A DNA stretch of 64,000 nucleotides from Demequina phytophila (GTDB lineage: Bacteria; Actinomycetota; Actinomycetes; Actinomycetales; Demequinaceae): positions 248,001-312,000 of the forward strand of contig NZ_BBLW01000001.1 of the NCBI RefSeq assembly GCF_000971135.1, given 5' to 3'. Position numbers and translations under genes: made by a program. Below the pieces are notes generated by a model. The model had not been told where the DNA came from and did no database searches. It saw nothing but the letters and a program-made list of their open reading frames with translations. Below are positions 8,578-17,086 of this stretch, piece after piece (positions within the stretch are counted from its first letter, which is position 1; every line of letters starts with the position of its first letter).

Positions 8578-8642
8578 ATCATCCAGCAGGCGCCCTGTCA
8601 ACCCCCGCATCGTCCCCTCGCACGCTCGGTACAGTGGTCGGC

Positions 8643-9260
8643 ATGACCGACACCCCCCTCGTCTGGATCGACTGCGAGATGACCGGCCTCGATATCAGCG
8701 CGGATGCGCTGATCGAGGTCGCATGCCTGGTGACCGACTCGGACCTCAACGTCCTCGGCGACGGCGTCTCCGTGGTGATCAAGCCCACCGAGGCCGAGCT
8801 CGCCGGCATGGGCGACTTCGTGCGGAACATGCACGTCGAGTCCGGGCTGCTGCCCGAGCTCGCAGGCGGCACCACCATGGAGGACGCTCAGGCGCAGGTG
8901 CTCGCGTACATCAAGCAGCACGTGCCCGTCGCGGGCAAGTCGCCGCTCGCGGGCAACACCGTCGGGATGGACCGCATGTTCCTCGAGCGGGACATGCCCG
9001 AGGTGATCGGCCACCTCCACTACCGCGTGGTGGACGTCAGCTCCTTCAAGGAGCTGGTGCGCCGCTGGTACCCGCGCGTGTTCTTCCAGGCGCCGGCGAA
9101 GACGGGCGGCCACCGCGCGCTCGGCGACATCCGCGACTCGATCACGGAGCTGCGCTACTACCGCGAAACCATCCTGGTGCCGCTGCCCGGGCCGGACTCC
9201 GACGCCGCCAAGGCGGCCGCCGCGAGCGTGACGCCCGACGCGTCACCCGCCGCGTCGTAG
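8643..9260 (+). CDS. orn: Oligoribonuclease
   Basis: 3'-5' exoribonuclease that degrades dinucleotides and other very short RNAs, including pGpG, in the cytoplasm. The DEDDh exonuclease residues are visible: Asp and Glu in DCEMTGL (residues 10-16), Asp in GNTVGMDRMFL, and the His/Asp pair in HRALGDIRDSI. Length of 205 residues is normal with a short Ala-rich tail. ATG 8643 is preferred because TACAGT (8630-8635) lies 7 nt before it, giving a leaderless mRNA; the in-frame GTG at 8634 would fall inside the promoter. The tRNA-His gene follows in the same direction. Confidence 0.97.
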   Translation: MTDTPLVWIDCEMTGLDISADALIEVACLVTDSDLNVLGDGVSVVIKPTEAELAGMGDFVRNMHVESGLLPELAGGTTMEDAQAQVLAYIKQHVPVAGKSPLAGNTVGMDRMFLERDMPEVIGHLHYRVVDVSSFKELVRRWYPRVFFQAPAKTGGHRALGDIRDSITELRYYRETILVPLPGPDSDAAKAAAASVTPDASPAAS

Positions 9261-9301
9261 ACCCGGTATACTCTTCCTCGGCCCTTCACCGAGGGCCGAT
9301 G

Positions 9302-9377
9302 GTGGCTATAGCTCAGCTGGTAGAGCACCGCGTTGTGGTCGCGGGGGCCGCGGGTTCAAGTCCCGTTAGCCACCCCA
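9302..9377 (+). tRNA. tRNA-His (GTG)
   Basis: Cloverleaf with acceptor GTGGCTA/TAGCCAC, D-arm, anticodon GTG in CGTTGTGGTC and T-loop GGTTCAAGTCC. A G at 9301 and discriminator C at 9374 give the extra G-1:C73 pair that is the tRNA-His identity element. CCA is encoded (9375-9377). A TATACT box lies at about 9267. Confidence 0.97.
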
Positions 9378-9384
9378 TCGAGGC

Positions 9385-9416
9385 AAGGCCCCCGGCGTGT
9401 CGACGCCGGGGGCCTT
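9385..9416 (+). terminator. Terminator after tRNA-His
   Basis: Perfect 14-bp stem, AAGGCCCCCGGCGT and ACGCCGGGGGCCTT, with a 4-nt GTCG loop, 8 bp after the encoded CCA. The AA/TT ends of the stem make it work as a bidirectional intrinsic terminator. Confidence 0.9.
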
Positions 9417-9480
9417 CGCCGTTCCCGTCGGTCTATCCTTGCGGGGGCGCCGTCGCGCCGCCCACGCCTGAGGAGGTCAC

Positions 9481-10146
9481 ATGTTCGCAGCCCTGACCGG
9501 CGCCGGCCTGGCCGCCGCCGCAGGACTCAACGCGTTCATCCCGCTCGTGATGGTCGGCCTGTTCGCGCGCTTCACGGACTTCATCGTGCTCCCCGAGCAG
9601 CTCGACTGGCTGCAGTCGTGGCCGGCGATCATCATCGGCCTGCTCTTCCTTGCCGCCGAGCTGGTGCTCGACAAGATCCCGGGCGTCGACCACATCAACG
9701 ACCTCATCCAGTCGCTCGTGCGACCGCTGGTGGGCGGCGTGATCTTCGCCGCCACCGCCGCGGCTCAGGTGGTCGACGAGAGCAGCTTCTGGCAGGACAA
9801 CCCGCTCATCGCCGGCATCGTGGGCGCGATCGTCGCCGCAGGCGTGCACACGGCCAAGTCCGCGTCGCGCCCGTCGGTCAACGCCGCCACCGCCGGCACC
9901 GGCGCGCCCGTCGCGTCGTTCGCGGAGGACGCGACCGCGGTCGGGCTGAGCCTCATCGCGATCTTCGTGCCCATCCTCGTGCTGGTGGTACTGGTCGCGA
10001 TGGGCCTGGTGTTCTACCGGATCGTCACCACCGGACGGCGGCGTCGGCGCCGGCGTGCGCAGCTCGAGGCGGAGGAGCGCGCCGAGCGCGAGGAACGCGC
10101 CGCCGCCGGCATGAAGACGCCCTGGTGGCGGGGCCGCTGGCGCTAG
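9481..10146 (+). CDS. DUF4126 family membrane protein
   Basis: 221-residue protein of the DUF4126 family, function unknown. It has several hydrophobic spans (from residue 4; FIPLVMVGLFARF; IIIGLLFLAAELVLDKIPGVDHIND, the family hallmark; a final span near ILVLVVLVAMGLVF). An Arg-rich then Glu-rich C-terminal tail follows and is probably cytoplasmic. GAGGAGG 6 nt before ATG 9481 fixes the start. It stands alone between a terminator and a palindromic repeat. Confidence 0.85.
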   Translation: MFAALTGAGLAAAAGLNAFIPLVMVGLFARFTDFIVLPEQLDWLQSWPAIIIGLLFLAAELVLDKIPGVDHINDLIQSLVRPLVGGVIFAATAAAQVVDESSFWQDNPLIAGIVGAIVAAGVHTAKSASRPSVNAATAGTGAPVASFAEDATAVGLSLIAIFVPILVLVVLVAMGLVFYRIVTTGRRRRRRRAQLEAEERAEREERAAAGMKTPWWRGRWR

Positions 10147-10156
10147 ACCCGGCCCC

Positions 10157-10180
10157 CGCATCGTCCCTCGGGACGATGCG
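10157..10180. repeat. Palindrome made of two copies of the 11-bp dispersed word
   Basis: CGCATCGTCCC (10157-10167) and GGGACGATGCG (10170-10180) form a perfect inverted repeat around TC. The pair lies between the convergent ends of the DUF4126 gene and the osmoprotectant ATPase gene, so it may act as a terminator for both. It is one of at least 16 copies of the same 11-mer in the window. Confidence 0.8.
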
Positions 10181-10185
10181 CTGGT

Positions 10186-10941
10186 TCAGGCCGCGGGCGC
10201 CTCGCCGAAGTCGGCCAGGAAGTCCGCGACGAACGCGTTGGCCGGGCTGCCGGTGACCTCCTCCGGCGTGCCGAGCTGCTCGAGCACGCCGCCGCGGGAC
10301 AGCACTGCGATGCGGTCCGCGAGCAGGACGGCCTCGCGCATGTCGTGGGTGACCATCACCACCGTCAGGCCCAGCTCCCGCTGGAGCGCCTGGAACTCGC
10401 GCTGCAGGCGGCGCCTGCCCTGCGGATCGACGGCGCCGAAGGGCTCGTCCATGAGCATCACCGGCGGCCGCGCCGCGAGCGCACGCGCCACGCCCACGCG
10501 CTGACGCTCACCTCCCGAGAGCTCGTGGGGGTAGCGCGGGCCGTACGTCGCGGCGGGCAGGCCGACCAGGTCGAGCAGCTCGGCCACCCGCTCCGAGGTG
10601 CGCGCCTTGTCCCACTTGAGCAGGCCCGGAACGGTCGCCACGTTCTGCGCGACGGTGCGGTGCGGGAACAGTCCCACGTGCTGGATGACGTACCCGATGC
10701 CGCGACGCAGCTCGACCGGGTCCTGGCCCATGACGTCCGTGCCGCCCACCAGGATCCGTCCGGCGCTGGGCTCGACCAGCCGGTTGATCATGCGCAGCGT
10801 CGTCGACTTGCCGCAGCCCGAGGGGCCCACCAGCGCGAGCACCTCACCCGGGCGCGCCTCGAGGTCGAGCGAGTCGACCGCGACGGTCCCGTCCGGGTAG
10901 ACCTTGCGCACGGCCTCAAGCGTGATCCCGCTGGTGTCCAT
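10186..10941 (-). CDS. Osmoprotectant (glycine betaine/choline type) ABC transporter ATP-binding protein
   Basis: 251-residue ATPase of the OpuCA/ProV group that powers uptake of compatible solutes. It has Walker A GPSGCGKST, signature LSGGERQRVGVARAL, Walker B VMLMDEPFGAVDP and switch His in VTHDMREAV. It lacks the C-terminal CBS pair of long OpuA-type ATPases. It is transcribed divergently from the two permease genes and the binding-protein gene, with 57 bp between them. Its partners are identified by position and family. The 3' end abuts a palindromic repeat. Confidence 0.92.
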   Translation of the reverse strand: MDTSGITLEAVRKVYPDGTVAVDSLDLEARPGEVLALVGPSGCGKSTTLRMINRLVEPSAGRILVGGTDVMGQDPVELRRGIGYVIQHVGLFPHRTVAQNVATVPGLLKWDKARTSERVAELLDLVGLPAATYGPRYPHELSGGERQRVGVARALAARPPVMLMDEPFGAVDPQGRRRLQREFQALQRELGLTVVMVTHDMREAVLLADRIAVLSRGGVLEQLGTPEEVTGSPANAFVADFLADFGEAPAA

Positions 10942-10998
10942 CGGTCCACCGTAGCGTGCGCCCGGTGGCCGGTCGGGGGCGGCGTGTACGGTCGAGGG

Positions 10999-11706
10999 GT
11001 GGATAACCCCTGGCTGTCGCTCGACTACCTGCGGCGCAGCGGCGACGAGGTGTGGGAGCAGCTGGTGATCCACACGTCGCTCACGTTGCAGGCGATCGTC
11101 ATCGCCGCCGCGATCGCGCTGCCGCTCGCGATGGTGGTGCGCCGCTCGCCCCGCTTCGCGGGACCCATCCTGGGGATCACGGGGGTGCTCTACACGGTGC
11201 CGTCGTTCGCGCTGTTCGCGCTCCTCGCGCCGTTCACGGGGATCGGGCGCACCACGGTGCTCATCGGGCTGGTCGCGTACGCGCTCCTGGTGCTGGTGCG
11301 CAACACCGTGGTGGGGTTCCAAGGCGTCGACCCCGACATCGTCGACGCGGCGCGCGGCCTCGGGTACTCGCGCATGCGGATGCTGCTCACGGTGGAGCTG
11401 CCGAACGCGCTGCCGTCGATCTTCGCCGGGCTGAGGATCGCGACCGTGTCGACCGTGGCGCTCGTGACCGTGGGCGTGGTGGTGGGCTACGGCGGGCTCG
11501 GGCAGCTCATGTTCCGCGGCATGCAGTCGAACTACCGGGCGCAGATCGCGACCAGCGCCCTGCTGTGCCTGGCGCTCGCGCTCGTGCTCGACCTGCTGCT
11601 GGTGCTGATCGCGCGGTGGGCGACCCCGTGGGCACGCGACCGCCGGCGCGGGCGCCGCTCGCCGAGGGGCGGACGGTCCGCGACCGCCGCGGAGGCAGCC
11701 GCATGA
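10999..11706 (+). CDS. Osmoprotectant ABC transporter permease 1
   Basis: 235-residue BPD_transp_1 permease of the OpuCB/OpuCD family with five to six spans and the EAA-like loop DPDIVDAARGLGYSRMRMLLTVELPNALPSIFAG, the ATPase docking site. The Arg-rich C-terminus is cytoplasmic. Start GTG 10999 is chosen because TACGGT (10987-10992) lies 6 nt before it, a leaderless promoter. The ATG of the second permease overlaps its stop (ATGA). It forms the channel with the second permease and receives solute from the binding protein downstream. Confidence 0.92.
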   Translation: MDNPWLSLDYLRRSGDEVWEQLVIHTSLTLQAIVIAAAIALPLAMVVRRSPRFAGPILGITGVLYTVPSFALFALLAPFTGIGRTTVLIGLVAYALLVLVRNTVVGFQGVDPDIVDAARGLGYSRMRMLLTVELPNALPSIFAGLRIATVSTVALVTVGVVVGYGGLGQLMFRGMQSNYRAQIATSALLCLALALVLDLLLVLIARWATPWARDRRRGRRSPRGGRSATAAEAAA

Positions 11707-12434
11707 GCACCGTCGGCGACGCCTGGACCTACCTCACCACGCCGGAGAGCTGGGTGGGGGCGAACGGGGTGTTCGGCACCAACTTCGACGGCTCCCTGCG
11801 ATTCCAGCAGGACTCGATCATCGCGCTCACGCTCGAGCACCTCTACATGTCCTTCGCGGCCGTCGGCATCGCCGCGGCGCTCGCGCTCCCGCTCGGGCTG
11901 TGGCTGGGCCACGTGCGGCGCGGCGGCGGCGTCACCACGGTGGTGTCGAACGTGTCGCGCGCGATGCCCACGCTCGCGCTGCTCACGCTGTTCGCGGCCT
12001 CGGCGATCGGGTTCGGCAACCGCGCGGTCATCATCGCGGCCGCGATCTTCGCGTTTCCCCCCATCCTCACCAACACGTTCACCGGCATGGCGGGCGTGGA
12101 CGCGGACGTGCGCGAGGCCGCCTTCGGGCAGGGCATGACGCGGCTGCAGGTGGCGCTGCGCGTCGAGCTGCCCCTCGCCGTGCCGCTCATCGCCGCCGGC
12201 CTGCGCACCTCGACCACCCAGACGGTCGCGACGGTGCCGCTCGCCGCGCTGGTCGCAGGCGGCGGGCTCGGCGTCATCATCAACTTCGGGCTCGCGACGC
12301 AGCGCTACGGCGAGGTGCTCGCCGGCGGCATCCTGGTGGCGGCGCTGTGCCTCGGCATCGACTGGCTGCTCTCACGCGCGCAGCGGGCCGTCACCCCGGC
12401 GCCGCTGCGCCGCGCCACGGTCGCCGCGGCCTGA
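11703..12434 (+). CDS. Osmoprotectant ABC transporter permease 2
   Basis: 243-residue partner permease of the same family. The N-terminal about 40 residues are a soluble segment (TPESWVGANGVFGTNFDG...), as is usual in the second permease of OpuB/OpuC-like systems. Five or six spans follow, with the EAA-like loop DADVREAAFGQGMTRLQVALRVELPLAVPLIAAG. ATG 11703 overlaps the first permease stop. The binding-protein gene follows after 121 bp that contain GC-rich inverted repeats. Confidence 0.92.
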   Translation: MSTVGDAWTYLTTPESWVGANGVFGTNFDGSLRFQQDSIIALTLEHLYMSFAAVGIAAALALPLGLWLGHVRRGGGVTTVVSNVSRAMPTLALLTLFAASAIGFGNRAVIIAAAIFAFPPILTNTFTGMAGVDADVREAAFGQGMTRLQVALRVELPLAVPLIAAGLRTSTTQTVATVPLAALVAGGGLGVIINFGLATQRYGEVLAGGILVAALCLGIDWLLSRAQRAVTPAPLRRATVAAA

Positions 12435-12555
12435 ACCCGATCATGGTCCCCGCGCGAACCGCGCGCACCGTGAATACCCTGGAAACCGGGTGGCGCGGGA
12501 ACATCCCGCCTTCTCGCGGGGTTGCGCCCCTGTGATCCCCTACCGGAGGAGTGAC

Positions 12556-13554
12556 ATGCGTACCAGGAATCCACTGATCGTCGCGGCCGCGGCGAGCGCC
12601 CTGCTGCTGGCCGCCTGTTCGTCGGGCGGCTCCGAGGGCGAGGCGACCGGAGCCGCCACGGGCGCCACGTCGGGCGCGACCGCGATGGCCCAGGAGTGTC
12701 AGCCGGTCCCGGGCGACTCGATCACCGTGCTCGCCGACGACGCGATGCTGCAGAACGCCGACAACCTCATCCCGGCCGTCAACGCCGACGCCGCGAGCGA
12801 CGAGCTCCTCGCGGGCCTCGACGCGGTCTCCGCGGTGCTCACCACGGACGACCTCATCCAGCTGAACAAGGCCGTCGACATCGACCGCCAGACCTCGCAG
12901 GAGGCCGCAGCCGCCTACGTCGAGGACAAGGGCATCGAGTCCCCGTCCACCGGCTCCGGGTCCGTGGTGATCGGCGCCGCGAACTTCTCGGAGAACATCA
13001 CGGTCGCGGAGATCTACTCGGCGGTGCTGTCCGCCGCGGGCTTCGACACCGAGGTGCGCACCATCGGCAGCCGCGAGACCTACCTGCCCGCCCTCGAGAG
13101 CGGCGAGATCCAGGTGGTGCCCGAGTACGCGGCCACCGTCACCGAGTTCCTCAACCTCGCCGCCGACCCCGACGCCGCACCCGTCGCCTCGGGCGACATC
13201 GACGCGACCGTGGCCGCGCTCGAGCCGCTCGCGACGGAGGTGGGCCTGGTGTTCGGCGAGCCCGCCGCGGCGCAGGACCAGAACGCCTTCGCCGTCACGC
13301 AGGCGTTCGCCGACCAGTACGGCGTCACCTCGCTCACCGAGCTCGCGGAGACCTGCGGCACCATCTCCCTGGGCGGGCCGCCGGAGTGCCCGGAGCGCCC
13401 GTTCTGCCAGATCGGGCTCGAGGAGCAGTACGGTCTCGAGATCGCGCAGTTCGACTCGCTCGACGCGGGTGGCCCGCTCACCAAGAACGCCCTGCGTCAG
13501 GGCCAGGTGATGGTGGGCCTGGTGTTCAGCTCGGACGGTGAGCTCGGGAGCTGA
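12556..13554 (+). CDS. Osmoprotectant-binding lipoprotein, apparently circularly permuted
   Basis: 332-residue lipoprotein (lipobox LLAAC, Cys about 21) of the OpuAC/ProX-type glycine betaine-binding family. GGAGG 6 nt before ATG 12556 fixes the start. Residues about 55-124 (SITVLADD..LQNADNLIPAVN... LDAVSAVLTTDDLIQLNK) match the segment normally at the C-terminus of these proteins. The usual N-terminal start, SVVIGAANFSENITVAEIY, only appears at about residue 136. The chain ends at QGQVMVGLVFSSDGELGS, just where that segment would normally follow. The protein thus looks circularly permuted with a Ser/Gly linker joining the old ends. All parts of the fold are still present, so it should bind ligand. 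Confidence 0.88.
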   Translation: MRTRNPLIVAAAASALLLAACSSGGSEGEATGAATGATSGATAMAQECQPVPGDSITVLADDAMLQNADNLIPAVNADAASDELLAGLDAVSAVLTTDDLIQLNKAVDIDRQTSQEAAAAYVEDKGIESPSTGSGSVVIGAANFSENITVAEIYSAVLSAAGFDTEVRTIGSRETYLPALESGEIQVVPEYAATVTEFLNLAADPDAAPVASGDIDATVAALEPLATEVGLVFGEPAAAQDQNAFAVTQAFADQYGVTSLTELAETCGTISLGGPPECPERPFCQIGLEEQYGLEIAQFDSLDAGGPLTKNALRQGQVMVGLVFSSDGELGS

Positions 13555-13574
13555 CCCGGGCGTCCCCGCGCATA

Positions 13575-13610
13575 CGAACGGCTCCGGTCCTCACGGACCG
13601 GAGCCGTTCG
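13575..13610 (+). terminator. Bidirectional terminator
   Basis: Perfect 16-bp stem, CGAACGGCTCCGGTCC and GGACCGGAGCCGTTCG, with a TCAC loop, between the convergent ends of the binding-protein gene and the sugar-nucleotide dehydratase gene. Confidence 0.92.
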
Positions 13611-13632
13611 CCTGAGGCCTTGGCCTGGCGCG

Positions 13633-14730
13633 TCAGGCGGCCGCGCGCAGCGGCGCCGGGACGGTGTAGTACTCGGCGGCCTGGCGGCGCGTGGCCTCCG
13701 CGGGGGTCATGCCCGCGTCGGTCCAGCGCACCCAGTCCACGATCCGCTCCGCGGAGCGGCGCAGGTCGAACGCGTGGGTCCAGCCCAGCAGCGCCGCGGC
13801 CTTGGAGCCGTCGAGCCAGAGAAGCTTGTCCTCGGGGAACGCGCACGCCTCCTTCTCGGGGCTGATGAGCGCCTCGTCGCCCCACGCCCGAGCGAGCTCG
13901 AACACCATCTCGCCGGCGGTGTGACCCGAGCTGGGCGGCGCGAAGTTGAGGGCGTCGACCACGCGGCCCTCAGCGGTGAGCAGCCTCGCCCCGGCGAGCA
14001 CGAAGCCGGCCACCACGTCCAGCACGTGCTGGAACGGGCGGACCGCAAGCGGGTCGCGCACGGCGAACACGCGGTCCTCCTCGAAGGCGCGCAGGCAGTT
14101 GGGGACCAGCCGGTCCGCGTCGTCACCGCCACCGATGACGTTGCCCAGGCGCACCGAGGTGGCCTTGAACGGCGCGCCGTCGAGGCGCGTGAGGTCGGTG
14201 AACTCGCGGAACAGGATCTCCGCGATGGTCTTCGACGCGGAGTACGGGCTGTGGCCGCCCAGCGGGCTGTCCTCGGTCAGCTTGCCGCTGCCGGGACCCA
14301 TCGGCACGTAGCACTTGTCGCTGGTGACGTGGACGAGCGCGGGGATCATGCCCAGGCGTGCCGCCTCGAGGACATTGATCGACCCGCGCAGGTTGACGTC
14401 GAAGGTGAGGGCCGGATCCTCGAACCCGACGCACAGGAGCGCCTGGGCCGCGAGGTGGTAGACCACGTCGGGCTGGTGCTCGTCGATGACCGCGAACAGC
14501 TTGTCGCGGTCGCGGACGTCCGCCTCGTACTGGGCGGTACAGACGTCACCCAGCCACTCGGCTCGCGCCGCGGCGGACGGGTCGTCGTTGATCGAGTATC
14601 CGACCACGCGGGCGCCGAGGTGCTCGAGCACCGTCGTGAGCCACGCTCCGATGAATCCGCTGTGGCCCGTGATGAGCACAGTCTTTCCCGCGAATGCAGA
14701 GATGCCCCCAGCCTGCTCAGGCATGTCCAT
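13633..14730 (-). CDS. NAD-dependent sugar-nucleotide dehydratase (CDP-glucose 4,6-dehydratase-like)
   Basis: 365-residue extended SDR. The Rossmann glycine motif is TGHSGFIG (about residues 21-28), catalytic Ser/Thr in VTSDKCY, and the YxxxK pair in YSASK. GNVIGGGD..ADRLVPNCLRAF and VRPFQHVLDVVAGF are typical of RfbG, CDP-glucose 4,6-dehydratase, which opens the path to dideoxysugars. ATG 14730 has GGGGGG 6 nt upstream; GTG 14733 is an alternative. No other deoxysugar or polysaccharide gene is nearby, so its pathway is unclear. It is followed by a strong terminator. Confidence 0.82.
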   Translation of the reverse strand: MDMPEQAGGISAFAGKTVLITGHSGFIGAWLTTVLEHLGARVVGYSINDDPSAAARAEWLGDVCTAQYEADVRDRDKLFAVIDEHQPDVVYHLAAQALLCVGFEDPALTFDVNLRGSINVLEAARLGMIPALVHVTSDKCYVPMGPGSGKLTEDSPLGGHSPYSASKTIAEILFREFTDLTRLDGAPFKATSVRLGNVIGGGDDADRLVPNCLRAFEEDRVFAVRDPLAVRPFQHVLDVVAGFVLAGARLLTAEGRVVDALNFAPPSSGHTAGEMVFELARAWGDEALISPEKEACAFPEDKLLWLDGSKAAALLGWTHAFDLRRSAERIVDWVRWTDAGMTPAEATRRQAAEYYTVPAPLRAAA

Positions 14731-15042
14731 CACATTCCCCCCATGTTGTGATCCCCCCTGGACGGCTCGCGACCCCGTTCCCCAGCTCCTCAGAACCAGG
14801 GGTCGTTGCCCTCACCTGGCGGGCTGTCGGGACGTTCCGGGCGACTCCTCAGTTCACCCTTTGTCCGTTTTGCCCACGTTCATACTTTTAGCGCACGGAT
14901 GGGTGTTTCGCCAGTGGGGGTTTCGGCGTTTTGCGCGATTCGCACGGTTCGTGCGCGCCGGTTCGGAGCGTCGCGCGGCAGATTCGCGCCGGTTTGCCGT
15001 CGATGTAGACGGGGGACGATGCAGGGGTGGGCTAGGCGCGCA
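14731..15042. other. 312-bp intergenic region upstream of the dehydratase
   Basis: No gene seen. The stretch 14860-14960 is AT-richer than its surroundings and on the minus strand has several CGAAAC/CAAAACG runs and a TATGAA box, so it probably holds the dehydratase promoter. GACGATGCA (15015-15023), a one-base variant of the dispersed repeat, lies just after the stop of the Lrp-type gene. I recognise no riboswitch. Confidence 0.5.
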
Positions 15043-15498
15043 TCATGCCTGGTCGAGGGGCACCAGGGGTCGGTTCTCGTAGAAGGTCTGGAGCACCACG
15101 GTGGTGCGGGTGGTGACGTTCACAGCCTTGCGGATGTCGCGGATGAGCGCCTCGAGGTCGGGCGGCGCGGCCACGCGCACGAAGAGCATGTAGCTCGCGT
15201 CGCCGGCGATCGAATGGCACGCCTCGACGGCCGCGAGATGCTCGAGCAGCTGGGGGACCTCGTCGATCTGCGCCGGGTCGAGCGGCGTGATCTCGATGAA
15301 CGCCGAGAGCGGACGCCCCACGGCCTCGGGGTTCACCAGCGCCATGTAGCCCGTGATCACCCCGCTCGCCTCGAGCCTGCGTAGGCGCGCCTGCACCGCG
15401 GACGTCGACAGGCCCACGTGCGCGGCGAGCTGGGCGAGCGTGGCGCGCGCGTCGCGCGACACCTCCGCCACGAGGCGCGCGTCGACCGGATCCTGCAT
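15043..15498 (-). CDS. Lrp/AsnC family transcription regulator
   Basis: 151-residue regulator with an N-terminal winged HTH (DPVDARLVAEVSRDARATLAQLAAHVGLSTSAVQARLRRLEASGVITGY) and a C-terminal RAM ligand-binding domain. ATG 15498 is chosen because TAGCGT lies 7 nt upstream, a leaderless promoter; the frame upstream has no HTH-like content. It is divergent from the DUF6421 gene, and the 155-bp gap contains a pair of TGAAATGC repeats likely to be its binding sites. An amino acid is the usual effector. Confidence 0.93.
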   Translation of the reverse strand: MQDPVDARLVAEVSRDARATLAQLAAHVGLSTSAVQARLRRLEASGVITGYMALVNPEAVGRPLSAFIEITPLDPAQIDEVPQLLEHLAAVEACHSIAGDASYMLFVRVAAPPDLEALIRDIRKAVNVTTRTTVVLQTFYENRPLVPLDQA

Positions 15499-15585
15499 GA
15501 GGGGGACGCTACCGCATCGCCCGATCGGACGGGACACGCCGCGCCCGCCCGGACCGGCAGATTCCTTGACCCGCGCATCGTCCAA

Positions 15586-15616
15586 TGAAATGCTTCCTGT
15601 ACTGCACGTGAAATGC
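15586..15616. promoter_or_regulatory. Direct repeats in the Lrp/DUF6421 divergent promoter
   Basis: TGAAATGC occurs at 15586-15593 and 15609-15616, 23 bp apart, i.e. about two helical turns on the same DNA face. TTCCTG and CAGGAA in the same stretch add partial dyad symmetry. Position between the Lrp gene and its divergent neighbour suggests Lrp boxes. Function is inferred. Confidence 0.55.
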
Positions 15617-15653
15617 AGGAATGTTTCCGTCTCGACGCCGAGGGAGGTCCCCC

Positions 15654-17084
15654 ATGTCCTTGTCAGTCGCACCCACACAGGCAGTCATCGGAGAGCCCGA
15701 GGTCGTCGAGGACGTGCGGTCCGTCGAGTCCAGCGTCGCATGGCGGCGGCTCAAGGAGGCCGCGACCGCGCTGCAGGCGTTGCAGGCGAGGAACGGCTCG
15801 ATCCCGGACGCGACCCACCACCCGGCGGCGCGCCGCCACGTCGAGACGCTCGTCGGCTCGATCGAGGTGCTCGCACCCCTGTTCCCGCACGACGCGGCCT
15901 ACCTGGAGACCCTCCCCCGCGACTTCTCGCGATGGGTCGACGGCGGCTTCGCCGAGCCGGACTTCCTGGACTCGCTGGTCACGTTCCAGCCGCAGCAGCA
16001 CCGCGTGGACGGGACGCGCCACCTGGTGGTGTTCCCCATGTACACGCAGAACGGATCGTCGAACCGGCACGTCGAGGCGCTCCTGGTGGAGGCCATCTGG
16101 CCCGACTTCATCGCGGAGCTCGAGGCCGGCGACTACGGCAACGCCCTCTTCGTGTCGCTGCGGCTGATCGACTTCACCCCGGGATACGACACCAACTCCG
16201 CGGTGCTGTTCCCCGAGACCGTCGCGATGCGCGAGATCCCGCAGTTCACGTGGGGGGCGATCTTCCAGGACCGCGAGGCCGCGCGCTACCGACGCGTCGT
16301 CGCGGCCGCCGCCGAGACCACCAAGCTCACGCTGCCGGCGGAGGCCGCGGCGATGCTCGCGGACCAGGACCTGGCGGAACGCACGTTCGTGATGTGGGAC
16401 ATGATCCACGACCGCACGCACATGCGCGGCGACCTCCCGTTCGACCCGTTCATGATCAAGCAGCGCATGCCGTTCTTCCTCTACACGCTCGAGGAGCTGC
16501 GGTGCGACCTCACGGCGTTCCGCGAGGCGGTGAGGATCCAGACGGCTCTCGACGCTCGGGTCGCGGAGGGCGAGGAGCTCACCGCGGTCGAGGAGGACAC
16601 GCGCAGGCACGCGGGGCTGGTGCAGTACGCGGTGCTGTTCGACCGGATCTTCCGGTTCCCGATCACGGGGACGCGGGTGCGCAACTACGACGGGCTGGGC
16701 GGGCAGCTGCTGTTCGCGTGGCTGCATCGCGCGCGGGTGATCGAGTGGCGCGACGTCGAGCTGAGCGTGGACTGGTCGCGGGTCCCCGAGGCCGTGATCG
16801 AGCTGAGCGACGCGATCAACCAGCTGTACTGGGAGTCGATCGACCGGCCCAAGACCGTGCACTGGCTGCAGGCGTACGCGCTGGTGTCGAGCGTGGTCGC
16901 CCCGAACCCGGCGTCGGTGTGGGCCGAGGGGCTGCCGCGCGAGGTGCTCGCCGGGCCGCCGAAGGGCTACACGGACCTGGTGATGGACGACGAGTTCCCG
17001 CTGTCGATGTTCTTCGAGGCGCTCGACAAGAAGATACGGCCGGTCATCGAGTCCACGGCCGGGATCCGGGCGACCCCGGCGTGA
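15654..17084 (+). CDS. DUF6421 family protein
   Basis: 476-residue soluble protein that I place in DUF6421, a mainly actinobacterial family without known function. There is no signal peptide or membrane span. Conserved-looking patches include FVMWDMIHDRTHMRGDLPFDPFMIKQRMPFFLYTLEELRCD, rich in His and Asp and reminiscent of a metal site, and FPITGTRVRNYDGLGGQLLFAWLH. ATG 15654 has GGAGG 6 nt upstream. The SDR gene begins at its stop, so the two are co-expressed and controlled with the divergent Lrp-type gene. A link to amino-acid metabolism is only inferred from that regulator. Confidence 0.8.
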   Translation: MSLSVAPTQAVIGEPEVVEDVRSVESSVAWRRLKEAATALQALQARNGSIPDATHHPAARRHVETLVGSIEVLAPLFPHDAAYLETLPRDFSRWVDGGFAEPDFLDSLVTFQPQQHRVDGTRHLVVFPMYTQNGSSNRHVEALLVEAIWPDFIAELEAGDYGNALFVSLRLIDFTPGYDTNSAVLFPETVAMREIPQFTWGAIFQDREAARYRRVVAAAAETTKLTLPAEAAAMLADQDLAERTFVMWDMIHDRTHMRGDLPFDPFMIKQRMPFFLYTLEELRCDLTAFREAVRIQTALDARVAEGEELTAVEEDTRRHAGLVQYAVLFDRIFRFPITGTRVRNYDGLGGQLLFAWLHRARVIEWRDVELSVDWSRVPEAVIELSDAINQLYWESIDRPKTVHWLQAYALVSSVVAPNPASVWAEGLPREVLAGPPKGYTDLVMDDEFPLSMFFEALDKKIRPVIESTAGIRATPA

Positions 17085-17086
17085 CG

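Noticed and set aside
9278-9299. Hairpin TCGGCCC/GGGCCGA between orn and tRNA-His as a terminator
   Set aside because: The stem is only 7 bp and lies between the tRNA promoter box and the tRNA, so it more likely belongs to the tRNA leader.
15600-15616. parS-like CACGTGAAA in the Lrp/DUF6421 promoter
   Set aside because: Only the right half of the parS 16-mer is present, and it is part of the TGAAATGC repeat pair.
15353-17086. Long open frame upstream of the SDR gene
   Set aside because: It overlaps the DUF6421 gene in another frame and has shadow-type composition. The SDR begins at 17087.
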